Below are positions 1 through 7,785 of a stretch of DNA of 64,000 nucleotides, piece after piece. The DNA comes from Candidatus Thiodictyon syntrophicum (GTDB taxonomy: Bacteria > Pseudomonadota > Gammaproteobacteria > Chromatiales > Chromatiaceae). Below the pieces are notes generated by a model that worked only from the letters and a program-made list of their open reading frames with translations, was not told where the DNA came from and made no database searches. Where the stretch lies: positions 558,001-622,000 of the forward strand of contig NZ_CP020370.1 in NCBI RefSeq assembly GCF_002813775.1, in the 5' to 3' direction. Both the position numbers and the translations under genes were made by a program. Every line of letters starts with the position of its first letter. Position 1 is the stretch's first letter.

Positions 1-57
1 GGTGAGCCCCCGGATATGTTCCAGTCGCTTTGCTCGCCACTCGTCTTTGCTTGCCAT
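1..57 (-). CDS. Partial CDS, N-terminus only
   Basis: An ATG at position 57 on the minus strand opens a frame that runs off the window edge after 19 residues (MASKDEWRAKRLEHIRGLT). The residues are charged and look like a normal protein start. The family cannot be recognised from so short a piece, and no upstream operon partner is visible. It could equally be a chance frame. Confidence 0.35.
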   Translation of the reverse strand, partial: MASKDEWRAKRLEHIRGLT

Positions 58-190
58 GTTGCCCTGTCCGTTTTTTCTGGGGCCGAAACCACAATTCTAC
101 TCCCGCGCGTTTCATCTATGAAACCGCCTTGAAGCGCGGCGAAGAGGACGCGCGCACGCCGTTTCCAGCGTGCTAGGATTGGCCGAAGCC

Positions 191-211
191 GTAGGGTCCG
201 CTGTGCGGACC
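191..211 (+). repeat. Short palindromic repeat, REP-like, copy 1
   Basis: Contains the hairpin core GGTCCGCTGTGCGGACC (7-bp stem, 3-nt loop) preceded by GTAG. The same unit recurs at 2260, 53623, 53670, 53714 and 63142 in either orientation. The flanking 58-323 stretch shows no other convincing feature. Confidence 0.75.
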
Positions 212-323
212 AACGACCTCGCGGTTTGTGCGGTGGCCGGGATTATGACCAAGGCCGGCAGCAGAGTGTAGCGCAAGGCTTGCGCAAGCGGAGCGCGCCA
301 AGGGCCGCCAAGATGTCAGCATT

Positions 324-440
324 CTACAAGCCCTCGATCTCTCCCACATCACGCAGCACCGCATCGATTAGGCTCTGACCAATGACCGACAGTGCGATCA
401 AAGGACCGCTGTCGGCAACGACGACGGGGCTAGTCGTCAC
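324..440 (-). pseudogene. DUF3368 (PIN-like) toxin remnant with internal deletion
   Basis: A GTG at 440 overlaps the end of the UPF0175 gene and opens a 38-residue frame. It begins VVVADSGPLIALSVIG, the hallmark N-terminus of DUF3368 PIN-fold toxins with the first catalytic Asp. It then jumps to SLIDAVLRDVGE, which resembles the family C-terminus. Intact DUF3368 proteins are roughly 150-170 residues, so an in-frame deletion of more than 100 codons seems to have fused the two ends. The UPF0175-DUF3368 gene pair is a known toxin-antitoxin arrangement. The product would lack most acidic active-site residues and is almost certainly not a functional nuclease. Confidence 0.65.
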
Positions 441-681
441 GCAACTCGTCCGCAATCTGGTCGTCGTCCAAATTCATGACCGGAATCTGCAAACGACCCA
501 GTTCAAACAAGAACCGTACTTTGCCCATGTCGCAAAATTCAGCAGCCTTGCCGATGGACAGGCGATGCAGTTCAAACAGTTTGACAGCCAGCAAGAACCG
601 CAATTCTGCTGCCAACGCTTCCTGCGTCTGGCCGGAGGTGAGAAGCAAGTCATCCGCGTGGGGAAGGGTCAAGGTTTGCAT
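430..681 (-). CDS. UPF0175 family antitoxin
   Basis: This 83-residue protein matches the UPF0175 pattern: LLAVKLFELHRLSIGKAAEFCDM in the middle (a helix-turn-helix-like segment at about residues 30-55) and an acidic tail (VMNLDDDQIADELRDD). UPF0175 proteins are small DNA-binding antitoxins usually encoded immediately before a DUF3368 PIN toxin, and here the stop codon overlaps the start of such a toxin remnant. Because the toxin is internally deleted, this antitoxin is probably an orphan, perhaps kept as a regulator or simply decaying. It reads intact with a plausible ATG start. Confidence 0.8.
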   Translation of the reverse strand: MQTLTLPHADDLLLTSGQTQEALAAELRFLLAVKLFELHRLSIGKAAEFCDMGKVRFLFELGRLQIPVMNLDDDQIADELRDD

Positions 682-713
682 GACATTTTCCGCTCCGGGC
701 GCGCGGGCGAAGT

Positions 714-1061
714 CTACCCGCGGTCGCGTCCGCCCAGTGTGCCGAGCTGATGCTCCAGGGCGCGGATGCGCTCGCGCAGGGCCTCCAGCTCATCGAGCAG
801 GTCCAATGCCAGGGCGGTCCCGGACAGGTTGAGCTCCAGGTCATGGCGCAGGCGCAAGGCCCGGCGGGCGCGCTGTACCGCGACGCCGTCGAAGCGCCAC
901 TCGCCCGGCGCGCCGCCCGCCCGCGGCCGCAGCACCCCCTCACCCACCAGCAGTTGCAGGGTGCGGCCACTGGAGCCGCACAGTTGGGTCAGTTCCGCGA
1001 GGGTGACGACAAACCCCTCGTCCATGACGACCCCTTCGATGCGTGTTTCGCTCTTAACCAT
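714..1061 (-). CDS. cbpM: Chaperone modulator CbpM
   Basis: The protein is 115 residues from the ATG at 1061. A MerR-like N-terminal half (FVVTLAELTQLCGSSGRTLQLLVGEGVL) is followed by GEWRFDGVAVQRARRALRLRHDLELNLSGTALAL and a leucine-rich helical C-terminus. This is the layout of CbpM, which binds the J domain of CbpA and inhibits its co-chaperone and DNA-binding activities. It lies five bases downstream of cbpA in the same operon, the usual cbpAM order. A longer frame reaching 1085 overlaps cbpA. The ATG at 1061 is preferred because a GGGGG stretch precedes it at suitable spacing. Confidence 0.9.
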   Translation of the reverse strand: MVKSETRIEGVVMDEGFVVTLAELTQLCGSSGRTLQLLVGEGVLRPRAGGAPGEWRFDGVAVQRARRALRLRHDLELNLSGTALALDLLDELEALRERIRALEHQLGTLGGRDRG

Positions 1062-1065
1062 GGTC

Positions 1066-2010
1066 TTAGACCCCCAGCTCCGCACGCGGGTTGAAGTGCA
1101 ACTGCTCGGCCATGTGCTCGAAGACTCGTCGCGCCTCCTCGGTCTTGGCCGACGGCACCACGATCTCCAGGATGACCATCTCGTCGCCCGGCGGATCGCC
1201 GGGGAGCCCGCGCCCCTTCAGGCGCATCCGCTTGCCGGTTTGAGACCCCGGCGGAATCTTGAGGTTCACCGGCCCGCCCAGGGTCGGCACCGGGATGGTC
1301 GCGCCCAGGGCCGCCTCCCAGGGGGCGATGGGCAGGCGCAACGCGATGTCCTTGCCGTCCGCGGTGAAGTGCCGGTGGGGCCGGATGTCCACCTCCAGAT
1401 ACAGGTTCCCGGCCGGCCCGCCATGCACCCCGGGTGCGCCCTGGCCGCTCAAGCGAATCTGGCGGCCCTGGGTGACCCCCGCCGGGATCCGGACATTGAG
1501 CGTGCGTTCGTGGCTGGTCATGTGCCCGTCCGCGCCCACCTCCGGAATCTCCAGGCGCAGTTGGCGGGTGGCGCCCTGGAAGGCGTCCTCCAGGTCGATC
1601 TGGACCCGCACGGTCTGGTCCTGGCCGCGGCGCTTGCGCGGTGCGCCGCCCCCGCCGGCACCGGCGCCGCGGAACTCGCGGTTGAACAGGCTCGAGAAAA
1701 AGTCGCTGAAATCGCCCGTTTCGTTGGGGTCGAAGTGGAATCCCTGTTGGGGTCCGGCCCCGCCCGGGGGCGGCCGGAAGTCCTGGCCGGCCCGCCAGTT
1801 GTTGCCGAGCGCGTCGTAGGCGGCGCGTTTCTGCGGGTCCTTCAAGACCTCCTGCGCCTCGTTGACCTCCTTGAAGCGGGCCTCCGCGTTCGCCTCCTTG
1901 CTCACGTCCGGATGGTACTTGCGCGCCAGCTTGCGGTAGGCGCGCTTGATGTCGTCCGGGGTGGCATCGCGGGCGACACCCAGGGTCTTGTAGTAATCCT
2001 TATATTCCAT
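1066..2010 (-). CDS. cbpA: DnaJ-like co-chaperone / curved DNA-binding protein CbpA
   Basis: This 314-residue protein has an N-terminal J domain ([20 protein letters not shown], with the HPD motif in KYHPDVSK near residue 35). A Gly/Phe-rich linker and two C-terminal substrate-binding beta domains of class II J proteins follow; the DnaJ zinc finger is absent. CbpA stimulates the DnaK ATPase and binds curved DNA in the nucleoid. The linker contains [19 protein letters not shown], a basic patch. The frame extends upstream to 2028, but the family start at MEYKDYY (2010) is preferred. It is followed directly by cbpM. Confidence 0.92.
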   Translation of the reverse strand: MEYKDYYKTLGVARDATPDDIKRAYRKLARKYHPDVSKEANAEARFKEVNEAQEVLKDPQKRAAYDALGNNWRAGQDFRPPPGGAGPQQGFHFDPNETGDFSDFFSSLFNREFRGAGAGGGGAPRKRRGQDQTVRVQIDLEDAFQGATRQLRLEIPEVGADGHMTSHERTLNVRIPAGVTQGRQIRLSGQGAPGVHGGPAGNLYLEVDIRPHRHFTADGKDIALRLPIAPWEAALGATIPVPTLGGPVNLKIPPGSQTGKRMRLKGRGLPGDPPGDEMVILEIVVPSAKTEEARRVFEHMAEQLHFNPRAELGV

Positions 2011-2259
2011 AGCAAGGTCTCGGGGCAAGGAGTCGGGGTTGGCGTCGGACGGACTCGAATCAGTGCCGAAGATGGGGATTCACGGCCCCGGTTGCACCGG
2101 GTCGCCCCCGCCTGGCTAGAATAACCTCAGAGGGGCAAATCAGTCCGCGAAAAAGGCGAACAACTCGAAAAAGATCATGGCTATTGGCGGCAGCGCTCGT
2201 CCATCCATCGCCTTGGCCGCCGCGCCGCCGCGGGCCTGGCCCCTGCACGACCCGGTACC

Positions 2260-2280
2260 GTAGGGTCCGCTGCGCGGACC
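2260..2280 (+). repeat. Short palindromic repeat, REP-like, copy 2
   Basis: Same unit as at 191-211 with one change in the loop (GGTCCGCTGCGCGGACC). It lies in the 660-base stretch 2011-2670 between cbpA and the MFS gene, where no protein-coding frame looks real. That stretch holds this repeat, a related hairpin at 2381-2401 and the terminal-repeat element at 2348-2590. Confidence 0.7.
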
Positions 2281-2347
2281 AACGACTACGCGCCCGCCCC
2301 GGATGGCCCGCCCCCACTGAAGCCCCCGCCCACGGCCGTTCGGAGGG

Positions 2348-2590
2348 TGCGATCAGAACTGATGTGTTAACGCACATGTCGTAGGGTACGCATCGCGTGC
2401 CCGCCAAGCTGCCACGATCGCCGGAGCCGGGTGGGCGATGCCTACCCTGACAGCGACAGCTACCGGACGCTCTCACGGACCGGGCGTCGTTGTCGTTGTC
2501 GTTGTCGTAATCGTCGTCGGATTATTCGATTACGACAACGACAACGACAGCGTACCCGGGATCTCGGTCACCACATCAGTTCCGATCGCA
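2348..2590. repeat. MITE-like element with terminal inverted repeats and (GTTGTC)n hairpin, copy A
   Basis: The ends are 19-base inverted repeats with one mismatch: TGCGATCAGAACTGATGTG at 2348-2366 and its complement at 2572-2590. Inside lies a hairpin of hexanucleotide units: left arm 2486-2513 (GTCGTT repeats then GTAATCG), loop about 2514-2526, right arm 2527-2548 (CGATTACGACAACGAC...). A second small hairpin, GGTACGC-ATC-GCGTGCC, sits at 2381-2401. No transposase is encoded. Near-identical cores occur at 28981, 53740 and 63175. It lies upstream of the MFS gene and could affect transcription or RNA stability. Confidence 0.7.
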
Positions 2591-2670
2591 GCCGCAGTTC
2601 GGTCCGAGACGCCCCCGGCGGACCGAAGCTGGTATCATCCGGCCTTTGCCGTCACCCCAGCGTCTGCGCC

Positions 2671-4053
2671 GTGAACCCTGCCAAACCTGCAGTCATCCCC
2701 CTGACACCTGACGAACGCCGCGCCTCGCTCGGCTTGGCCGGCATTTATGGCCTGCGGATGCTGGGGTTATTCCTGATCCTGCCGGTCTTTGTGCTCCACG
2801 CGGACGGCTACACGGGGGCAACACCGCTCCTGATCGGGCTCGCCATCGGCGCCTACGGGCTCACCCAGGCCATCCTCCAGATCCCGTTTGGGATGCTGTC
2901 CGACCGGATCGGGCGCAAGCCGGTGATCTACGGCGGGCTCGCGGTCTTTGTACTGGGGAGCGTGATGGCCGCGCTGGCCACCAGCATTGAGGGGGTGATC
3001 CTGGGGCGGGTGATCCAGGGGGCCGGGGCCGTGTCCGCCGCGGTCACGGCGCTCGCCGCGGACCTGACCCGGGACGAGGTGCGCACCCGCGCCATGGCCG
3101 GGGTCGGCGCCAGCATCGGCATCGCCTTCGGCCTCGCCTTCATCATCGCCCCGGTCATCGCCCGGTTCTGGGGGCTCGCGGGGATCTTCTGGGTCACCGC
3201 CCTGCTCGCCTTCGCCGGCATCCTGGTGCTGTGGCTGGTGGTGCCGAACCCCAAGCGCCGCTCCGTCCACCGGGACGCGGAGCCGGTCGCGAGTCAACTG
3301 ATGGTGGTGTTGCGCGACAGCCAATTGCTGCGGCTCAACTTCGGCATCTTCTCGCTGCATCTGATGATGACCGGCATGTTCCTGGTCATCCCGCCCTCGC
3401 TGGTGAAGGCGGGCGTGATCAACGCCGACCACTGGGAGGTCTACCTGCCGGTGCTGCTGCTCGGCCTGTTGGCGATGGTTCCGTTCGTCATCATCGCGGA
3501 GGGGCGCGGGCGCATCAAACAGGTCTTTATGGGGGGCATCGCCACCGTCGGGCTGGCCGCGCTCGGGTTCTCCGTCTGGGCCACCGAGTTGATACCGTTG
3601 ATGATCCTGCTCGCGGTCTTCTTCACCGGCGTCAACCTGCTGGAGGCCCTGCTGCCCTCGATGATCTCCAAGATCGCCCGGGCCGGGGCCAAGGGCACCG
3701 CCATGGGGGTCTACTCCACCTCCCAGTTCATCGGCGCCTTCCTGGGCGGCATGACCGGGGGGCTGGTAAACCAGTACCTGGGCGCCCCCGCGGTCTTCGT
3801 GTTCGCCGCCTTGTGCGCGCTCGCCTGGCTGCTGGTGGCCGCCACCATGGCCGCCCCGCAGCGGGTGACCAACCAGCTGCTCCCGCTCGGACCCATCGGC
3901 GCCGACGGCATCCTGGACCTGGAGCGGCGCCTGCTGGCCGTCCCTGGGGTGCGCGACGCGGTGGTGGTACTGGAAGAGGGGGTCGCCTATCTCAAGGTGG
4001 ACAGCCGCGAACTGGATTCGGCAAGATTGGCCGCTTTGTCCGCGGCAACCTGA
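2671..4053 (+). CDS. yajR: MFS transporter, YajR family
   Basis: From a GTG at 2671 the protein is 460 residues with about twelve hydrophobic segments. The MFS motif A is [16 protein letters not shown]. The C-terminal ~60 residues form a soluble tail ([31 protein letters not shown]...YLKV) that fits the ferredoxin-fold YAM domain of E. coli YajR. YajR is an inner-membrane proton-driven drug-efflux-type carrier whose substrate is not settled. The frame extends upstream into the repeat element, so the GTG just before [16 protein letters not shown] is the best start. ssb follows 140 bases downstream on the same strand. Confidence 0.85.
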   Translation: MNPAKPAVIPLTPDERRASLGLAGIYGLRMLGLFLILPVFVLHADGYTGATPLLIGLAIGAYGLTQAILQIPFGMLSDRIGRKPVIYGGLAVFVLGSVMAALATSIEGVILGRVIQGAGAVSAAVTALAADLTRDEVRTRAMAGVGASIGIAFGLAFIIAPVIARFWGLAGIFWVTALLAFAGILVLWLVVPNPKRRSVHRDAEPVASQLMVVLRDSQLLRLNFGIFSLHLMMTGMFLVIPPSLVKAGVINADHWEVYLPVLLLGLLAMVPFVIIAEGRGRIKQVFMGGIATVGLAALGFSVWATELIPLMILLAVFFTGVNLLEALLPSMISKIARAGAKGTAMGVYSTSQFIGAFLGGMTGGLVNQYLGAPAVFVFAALCALAWLLVAATMAAPQRVTNQLLPLGPIGADGILDLERRLLAVPGVRDAVVVLEEGVAYLKVDSRELDSARLAALSAAT

Positions 4054-4126
4054 GGACCTGGCAGGGCCGTCGAACTGGTCAGGAGACGCGACGCCCGCGC
4101 GCCCACCGGATGGCCTGCCGGTGTCC

Positions 4127-4168
4127 AAGGTGCCCTGCCGGGGTAATAAGGTGCCCTGCCGGAGTAAT
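4127..4168 (+). repeat. Tandem 21-bp repeat upstream of ssb
   Basis: Two consecutive 21-base units (AAGGTGCCCTGCCGGGGTAA + T, the second with one G-to-A change) end 25 bases before the ssb start. A degenerate partial unit (ATGGCCTGCCGGTG) precedes them. The position and the TAATAAG/TAATTC boundaries suggest promoter or operator DNA for ssb, but no LexA box was seen. Confidence 0.6.
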
Positions 4169-4193
4169 TCAGACTAACCATGAGGTGCACATC

Positions 4194-4694
4194 GTGTCGA
4201 AAGGAACCATCAATAAGGTCATTCTGATTGGCAATCTCGGGGCTGACCCGGAGGTCCGCTATATGCAGAGTGGCGATGCGGTAGCCAACTTGCGTATCGC
4301 CACCAGCGAGTCTTGGCGGGACAAGAACACCGGCGAGACGCAGGAGCGGACCGAATGGCACACCGTGGTGTTATTCGGTAAGGTCGCCGAGGTCGCCAAA
4401 CAATACCTTCACAAGGGCTCGAAGATCTATGTGGAGGGGCAACTGCGCACCAAGAAATGGCAGGACAAGGAAGGGCATGACCGCTACACGACCGAGGTCG
4501 TCATCGCCGGCTTGAGCGGCACCATGCAGATGCTCGACGGCCGCCCCGGCGGTGGGTCCTCGGTTCCCTACGACGACGCCCCGCGCGGTCCGGCAGCGCC
4601 GGCAGCGGCCCCGGCCGGCGGCGCTCGGCCTGCCGCTCCCCCCGCCCCCGATCAGGGCGGCGGTATGCCGTTCGACGACGATATCCCATTTTAG
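4194..4694 (+). CDS. ssb: Single-stranded DNA-binding protein
   Basis: This 166-residue SSB has an N-terminal OB fold ([20 protein letters not shown], then [21 protein letters not shown] and [15 protein letters not shown]). A Pro/Ala/Gly-rich linker follows, and the acidic tip MPFDDDIPF is the site that recruits partner repair and replication proteins. It coats single-stranded DNA during replication, recombination and repair. The GTG start at 4194 is preceded by a good GAGGTG ribosome site seven bases away. The tandem repeat at 4127-4168 probably overlaps its promoter. Confidence 0.96.
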   Translation: MSKGTINKVILIGNLGADPEVRYMQSGDAVANLRIATSESWRDKNTGETQERTEWHTVVLFGKVAEVAKQYLHKGSKIYVEGQLRTKKWQDKEGHDRYTTEVVIAGLSGTMQMLDGRPGGGSSVPYDDAPRGPAAPAAAPAGGARPAAPPAPDQGGGMPFDDDIPF

Positions 4695-4708
4695 GTCCCA
4701 GGGGACCT
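4693..4708. terminator. Candidate hairpin after ssb
   Basis: AGGTCCC-AG-GGGACCT forms a 7-bp perfect stem overlapping the ssb stop codon. There is no downstream T run on the plus strand, so it would be a weak or Rho-assisted terminator. The convergent carbamoyltransferase gene ends about 90 bases further on. Confidence 0.3.
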
Positions 4709-4794
4709 CGATCATCGTGCCGGCCGCGCCTACCGCGGCGTGGCGCGACGATGCTCAAGCACGGCGGCAGGCCTAGGCGTCGGCGAGATGATCT

Positions 4795-6579
4795 TCACGC
4801 GCCGTCGGCGACCCCGCAAGCCGGTCCCTGCAACCCGCGGCGACTAACCCGCCAGCGCCCTAAGACCAGGCAGTCCATGTCCGTGCGTAAGAAGCAGTCG
4901 AGGGCCTCCTGGGGGAGACAGACGATCGGTTCGTTCTCGTTGAATGAAGTGTTCAGAACCATCGGTATACCGGTGATATCACGGAAGCACTCGATCAACC
5001 GATAATAGAGCGGGTTGGTCTGTCGGTGCACCGTTTGTACGCGCCCCGATCCGTCCACATGGGTCACCGCCGGGATCAGTGCCCGCTTGTCCTCGCGAAT
5101 GCTGAAAACCTCGCTCATGAATGGTACATCAACGTCCTCCTCAAACCACTCCCCAACCGCCTCCCGCAACACCGAAGGGGCAAAGGGCCGAAACGATTCG
5201 CGGCGCTTGATCTTGGCGTTGAGGAGGTCTTTGATGTCACCGCGGCGGGGATCGCAGACGATGGACCGGTTGCCCAGGGCGCGGGGCCCCCACTCCATCC
5301 GTCCCTGAAACCAGCCAACCACCAGCCCGGCAGCGATGGCCCGGGCCGTTTCGCGACAAAGGTCCTCCTCCGCCGCAACCAATTCGACGTGCAGTCCACG
5401 CCCCTGCAATTGCATCCGTCGCGCGCCCAGCAAGTCGCCGATCTCCCCGTCGGAGAATGCCGGCCCCCAATACGCATGGTCCATCTGTCCCTCACGACCC
5501 CGGCAACCCGAGGTCCAGGCAACCTGCAAGGCCGCTCCCAGCGCACCACCGGCGTCGCCGGCCGCCGCCGGGATATAGACTGCCTTGAAACCCATCCGCC
5601 GCTTGATCTTGCCATTGGCCACTGAATTCATGGCACAGCCCCCGGACAGCCCGAGATTCACCCTGGGGAACCGCCGCGCTGCATCGCTCAGCAAATTGAA
5701 AAATACCTCCTCGTACCAAGCCTGCACGCTGCTGGCAAGATCCCGGTGACGCTGCGTCAGCGCTTCATCCGGGGACCGTGGCGGCCCCAGCAACCCGGCC
5801 AACGCCGACGAATACAGGGCGCCGACGCCCGGCGCGCCCCCCGACCATTGGTAGCTGATCTTCTCCCGGTGGTGGCGGAAATAGGCGAGGTTGAGCGTGA
5901 ACCCGCCATCCCGGCCGAGCCTGAGTATCTCTTCCATCTCCCGCAGGTAGCGCGGCTTACCGAAGGATGCCAACCCCATCACCTTGTACTCATCGCCATA
6001 ATTCGGGAAGCCCAGGAACTGGGTCATCGCCTGATAGAAAATACCGAGGGAATGAGGGAAGAGAACCCGGGATTCGACGTGGATCCCGCGGGCATCACCG
6101 TAGCCCCAGGCGGCGCTCGCGAAATCACCGAAGCCATCCACTGAGACCAGCATCGCATCGGTAAAGGGTGAGGCATAGAAGGCGGACGCCAGGTGGGCGA
6201 TGTGGTGTTCGATACGGTGAATAGATGCCCGACAGGTCTGCCCCGGCAGGGTCCGCTCCAACTCCTCGCTAACCGAGGTCCGCCGCAGTCGGTTGTTGAT
6301 GCGGTCAAGCACTAACGCCAGGGTCGGGCGCTGCCGGACAGCAAAGCGCAGCTTACGCCGCAGGTTTGCGCGCGGATTACTGTTCACCGCGATCCGGTCC
6401 AGGTCACCGAGGGTAACGCCCCCCTCGCTGAGGCAATAACATACCGCCAGAGACGGAAAGCCAACCCAGTGCTTGACGCGCCTGAACCGCTCTTCCTCGG
6501 CCGCCGCGACGATACGTCCGGCCTTTACAAGGCATGCCGCTGCATCGCCATGGTAGGTGTTCAATCCCAATACGAGCAT
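4795..6579 (-). CDS. Carbamoyltransferase, NodU/CmcH family
   Basis: The 594-residue protein starts MLVLGLNTYHGDAAACLVKAG, the family signature. It carries the paired-His motif HHIAHLASAFYASPF, the glycine motif GLSGGCAMNSVANGKI, and the C-terminal Sua5-like block WFQGRMEWGPRALGNRSIV. These enzymes use carbamoyl phosphate and ATP to O-carbamoylate sugars or small molecules. As the last gene of the polysaccharide cluster it probably decorates a sugar residue of the surface glycan. The frame extends upstream to 6663, but that would overlap the preceding glycosyltransferase; the ATG at 6579 gives the canonical N-terminus. Confidence 0.9.
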   Translation of the reverse strand: MLVLGLNTYHGDAAACLVKAGRIVAAAEEERFRRVKHWVGFPSLAVCYCLSEGGVTLGDLDRIAVNSNPRANLRRKLRFAVRQRPTLALVLDRINNRLRRTSVSEELERTLPGQTCRASIHRIEHHIAHLASAFYASPFTDAMLVSVDGFGDFASAAWGYGDARGIHVESRVLFPHSLGIFYQAMTQFLGFPNYGDEYKVMGLASFGKPRYLREMEEILRLGRDGGFTLNLAYFRHHREKISYQWSGGAPGVGALYSSALAGLLGPPRSPDEALTQRHRDLASSVQAWYEEVFFNLLSDAARRFPRVNLGLSGGCAMNSVANGKIKRRMGFKAVYIPAAAGDAGGALGAALQVAWTSGCRGREGQMDHAYWGPAFSDGEIGDLLGARRMQLQGRGLHVELVAAEEDLCRETARAIAAGLVVGWFQGRMEWGPRALGNRSIVCDPRRGDIKDLLNAKIKRRESFRPFAPSVLREAVGEWFEEDVDVPFMSEVFSIREDKRALIPAVTHVDGSGRVQTVHRQTNPLYYRLIECFRDITGIPMVLNTSFNENEPIVCLPQEALDCFLRTDMDCLVLGRWRVSRRGLQGPACGVADGA

Positions 6580-6584
6580 CGGCT

Positions 6585-7754
6585 TCAGTCCCCCTGGGGT
6601 CGGCTCGCCCGGCTGACAAGGTCCGCGTAGATCTCCATCAGCCGGGCCGCGACCACCTCCCAACAGAACTGCTCCTCTACCAGGGCGCGCGCCCGGGCGC
6701 CTGCGGCCCGCAGCGCTGCGTGCGGCAATCCAATCGTGGCTGCTAAGGTGTCGCGAATTGAAGTCCAGTCTGGACCGCAGGAAAACGCGGCACCCCTATG
6801 GAATCCGACATCCAAATTGCACTGTCGCGACAGAACAGCGGGGAGGCCATGGGACCAAGCCTCAAGGACCGCAACCGGCAGCCCCTCGCTCAGCGATGGC
6901 AGCACAAACAGGTCGGCCTGCGCAAACGCAGTGGCCTTCTCACTTCCGAACACTGGACCGGCGATCTCAACCGTGCTACCCAGCGCGTGCTCCCGCACCA
7001 GGCGTGTTAACTCCATAACGTGCCTGGTTGCGCCCCACCCGACGAGGCGCAGTCGCCAGTCTTGATCCAGGCCCGGCTCCCGAAGCAGGAGTTCTCGCCA
7101 GGCGTAAAGTAATGCCGGCAGGTTCTTTTTCGGGTCAAGGCGTCCGAGGTAGAGCAGGCACCGGCGAGGGTCCAGAGAGTCCCTTGTACCCACGCCTTCG
7201 GCGCGCCTGCGCGGTAGCCAAACGCCGTTTGGTACCGTAAAGATGGCGTTACGCAAGCCATATCTGCGCATTGCACCGGCTTCCGCGGGTGCTAACGCAT
7301 GGAGCCCCTGGGCACCCGCCAGGCACGCATCTGCATACACGAATGCCGCGGCGAGTTTCCGCAAACGCGACTGCCCAAGCGCCCAAGAGTCCAGCATGCC
7401 ATGCGGCGAAACCATATAGGGCCTGCCACCGGAGCACTTGGACCAGAGCGTGACGGAGCGCATCGAAAGACACCATAGCCCATGCAGGTGCACGAGGTCG
7501 AGATCATTGCCGAGAAGTAGCTGAGTAAGATCTGTTGACAGGCCCAGCTTGGCAGGCCCAATGACATGAAAAGTCTTTAGTTCGACAGCGGGGAAATCGC
7601 GCAACCTACCCGACTCCGGGCCCGCATCCCGAGCCAGCACCACAACCCTGCAGCCCCTGAGACCAGCGAGTGCCACTGCCAGGTTGCGCACCACTTCCGC
7701 CACCCCACCTCCGTTAGTGCCGATGAAATCGGTCACCAGTCCTATGCGCACCAT
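6585..7754 (-). CDS. Glycosyltransferase family 4 (GT-B)
   Basis: At 389 residues it is a typical length for GT4. The N-terminal domain begins MVRIGLVTDFIGTNGGGVAEVVRNLA, a glycine-rich acceptor-side loop. The C-terminal nucleotide-sugar domain shows LYLGRLDPKKNLPALLYAW at about 201-219 and the E-x7-E element SEGLPVAVLEAW at about 289-300. It would add one sugar from an NDP-sugar to a lipid-linked oligosaccharide at the cytoplasmic membrane. The donor and acceptor cannot be read from sequence. The carbamoyltransferase begins five bases after its stop. Confidence 0.88.
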   Translation of the reverse strand: MVRIGLVTDFIGTNGGGVAEVVRNLAVALAGLRGCRVVVLARDAGPESGRLRDFPAVELKTFHVIGPAKLGLSTDLTQLLLGNDLDLVHLHGLWCLSMRSVTLWSKCSGGRPYMVSPHGMLDSWALGQSRLRKLAAAFVYADACLAGAQGLHALAPAEAGAMRRYGLRNAIFTVPNGVWLPRRRAEGVGTRDSLDPRRCLLYLGRLDPKKNLPALLYAWRELLLREPGLDQDWRLRLVGWGATRHVMELTRLVREHALGSTVEIAGPVFGSEKATAFAQADLFVLPSLSEGLPVAVLEAWSHGLPAVLSRQCNLDVGFHRGAAFSCGPDWTSIRDTLAATIGLPHAALRAAGARARALVEEQFCWEVVAARLMEIYADLVSRASRPQGD

Positions 7755-7785
7755 GTCCAGTCCGTTCCACGCCGAGTGAAACTAT

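Noticed and set aside
2431-2670. N-terminal extension of the YajR-type protein through the repeat element
   Set aside because: The extension is Arg/Cys/Asn repeats encoded by the (GTTGTC)n hairpin; the family N-terminus begins at 2671.
2767-4128. Long minus-strand frame opposite the MFS transporter (453 aa)
   Set aside because: Gln/Asp/Gly-rich composition typical of antisense frames in GC-rich genes; the plus-strand frame has clear MFS motifs.
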